Shown piece after piece: positions 63,573-64,000 of a DNA stretch of 64,000 bases. The notes under the pieces are model-generated. The model saw only the letters and a list, made by a program, of their open reading frames with translations, had not been told where the DNA came from and did no database searches. Numbering within the stretch: the first letter of the stretch is position 1; each line of letters opens with the position of its first letter. This DNA is from Acinetobacter calcoaceticus (GTDB lineage Bacteria > Pseudomonadota > Gammaproteobacteria > Pseudomonadales > Moraxellaceae), in contig NZ_LS999521.1 in NCBI RefSeq assembly GCF_900520355.1, positions 1-64,000 on the forward strand. Reading direction: 5' to 3'. The position numbers were made by a program, and so were the translations under genes.

Positions 63573-64000
63573 CTAACGATGATCATGTTGTTCCAGTTCT
63601 TCAGTCACCTGACCATAAATCAGTAGCGTGAACACGCCTGTACCACCAATAATATTGCCAATGGTGGTGGGGACTAGAAAAGTAAACAGATATTCATTAA
63701 TGGAAGCCTCTCCTTGCCAGACGAGATAGGACATTTCTGTAGAACCAACCACTACATGGGTAAAATCACCCAGTCCTATTAGGTAAGTCATGAAAAAGAT
63801 GAGCAGGAATTTATTGCTGACTGAGGGCAACATCCAGACTAATGCGGCAATTAACAGCCCTGACATAATACCTTTGAGCATGTTCTGGGTTGCAGAAAAG
63901 GAACCTACATGATGGGCGAGTTCATCGAGTGCTTGGTCAATACCGGGAGTAAACAGGTGAGTCGTTAGGAAAAATAAACTCGCCAAACCTGTTCCAATGA
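63573..64000 (-). CDS. Formate/nitrite transporter, 5' end beyond window
   Basis: The 3' part of an FNT-family channel: about 142 codons are visible and the reading frame stays open to base 64000, so the N-terminus is outside. The visible part has three or four hydrophobic segments and the conserved pattern LIGLGDFTHVVVGSTEM, then TTIGNIIGGTGVFTLLIYGQ. The latter is the typical last-helix GNxxGG motif of FocA/NirC proteins. The TTG at 63986 is not taken as start because in-frame codons IGTGLASLFF continue upstream. Confidence 0.85.
   Translation of the reverse strand, partial: IGTGLASLFFLTTHLFTPGIDQALDELAHHVGSFSATQNMLKGIMSGLLIAALVWMLPSVSNKFLLIFFMTYLIGLGDFTHVVVGSTEMSYLVWQGEASINEYLFTFLVPTTIGNIIGGTGVFTLLIYGQVTEELEQHDHR

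Overview
The window is the origin-proximal part of an Acinetobacter chromosome. The 16S gene and the gene order rpmH / oriC / dnaA-dnaN-recF-gyrB / cytochrome b562 fit the A. calcoaceticus-baumannii complex. I assign genus with confidence and species not at all. The DNA is AT-rich and no plasmid, phage or insertion sequence was seen. REGION 1 (1-8660): rpmH reads leftward from a consensus promoter. An AT-rich oriC with about seven DnaA boxes follows, then the dnaA-dnaN-recF-gyrB replication cluster, a periplasmic cytochrome b562 and a TolB-like propeller protein. REGION 2 (8670-18430): a YheS-type ABC-F ATPase, three tandem paralogues of the AdeT1/2 solute-binding family, erpA, an epoxide-hydrolase-like hydrolase, anmK and tyrS. 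REGION 3 (18430-25000): a parS-like site, a 449-bp array of about 50 nearly perfect 9-bp repeats, then a complete rrn operon (16S, tRNA-Ile, tRNA-Ala, 23S, 5S) with promoters, processing stems and terminator. REGION 4 (25100-41000): GST, outer-membrane barrel, a Na+-dependent transporter with a MetS-like 47-residue subunit, fmt-rsmB, ilvD, a protein with two DsbA-like domains, a TSUP permease, a LysR regulator, a RutG-like NCS2 permease and ppc. REGION 5 (41000-50050): a TetR regulator divergent from an RND efflux pair with a 32-bp operator-like palindrome between them, a small membrane protein, dnaJ behind a sigma32-type promoter, dapB and a START-domain protein. REGION 6 (50050-64000): MFS exporter with dkgB, a divergent YafC-like LysR gene, a MocR-type regulator, alcohol dehydrogenase, tag, an M23 lipoprotein, mutY, HIT protein, dienelactone hydrolase, UPF0391 and YcgN proteins, a PQQ aldose dehydrogenase, rarA, and the 3' part of a formate/nitrite transporter cut by the window end. 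HOW IT FITS TOGETHER: most of this is housekeeping. It covers replication initiation and clamp, DNA repair (recF, tag, mutY, rarA), translation (rrn, tyrS, fmt, rsmB, rpmH), chaperone and Fe-S insertion, and amino-acid and anaplerotic metabolism (ilvD, dapB, ppc). Transport and efflux modules sit between these. Three perfect parS-like palindromes and one near-match suggest this is also the centromere-like region bound by ParB. I found no clearly new multi-gene system. The most unusual items are the long 9-bp repeat array before rrn, the parS-like cluster, the AdeT triplication, the duplicated DsbA-fold protein and several unexplained hairpins.
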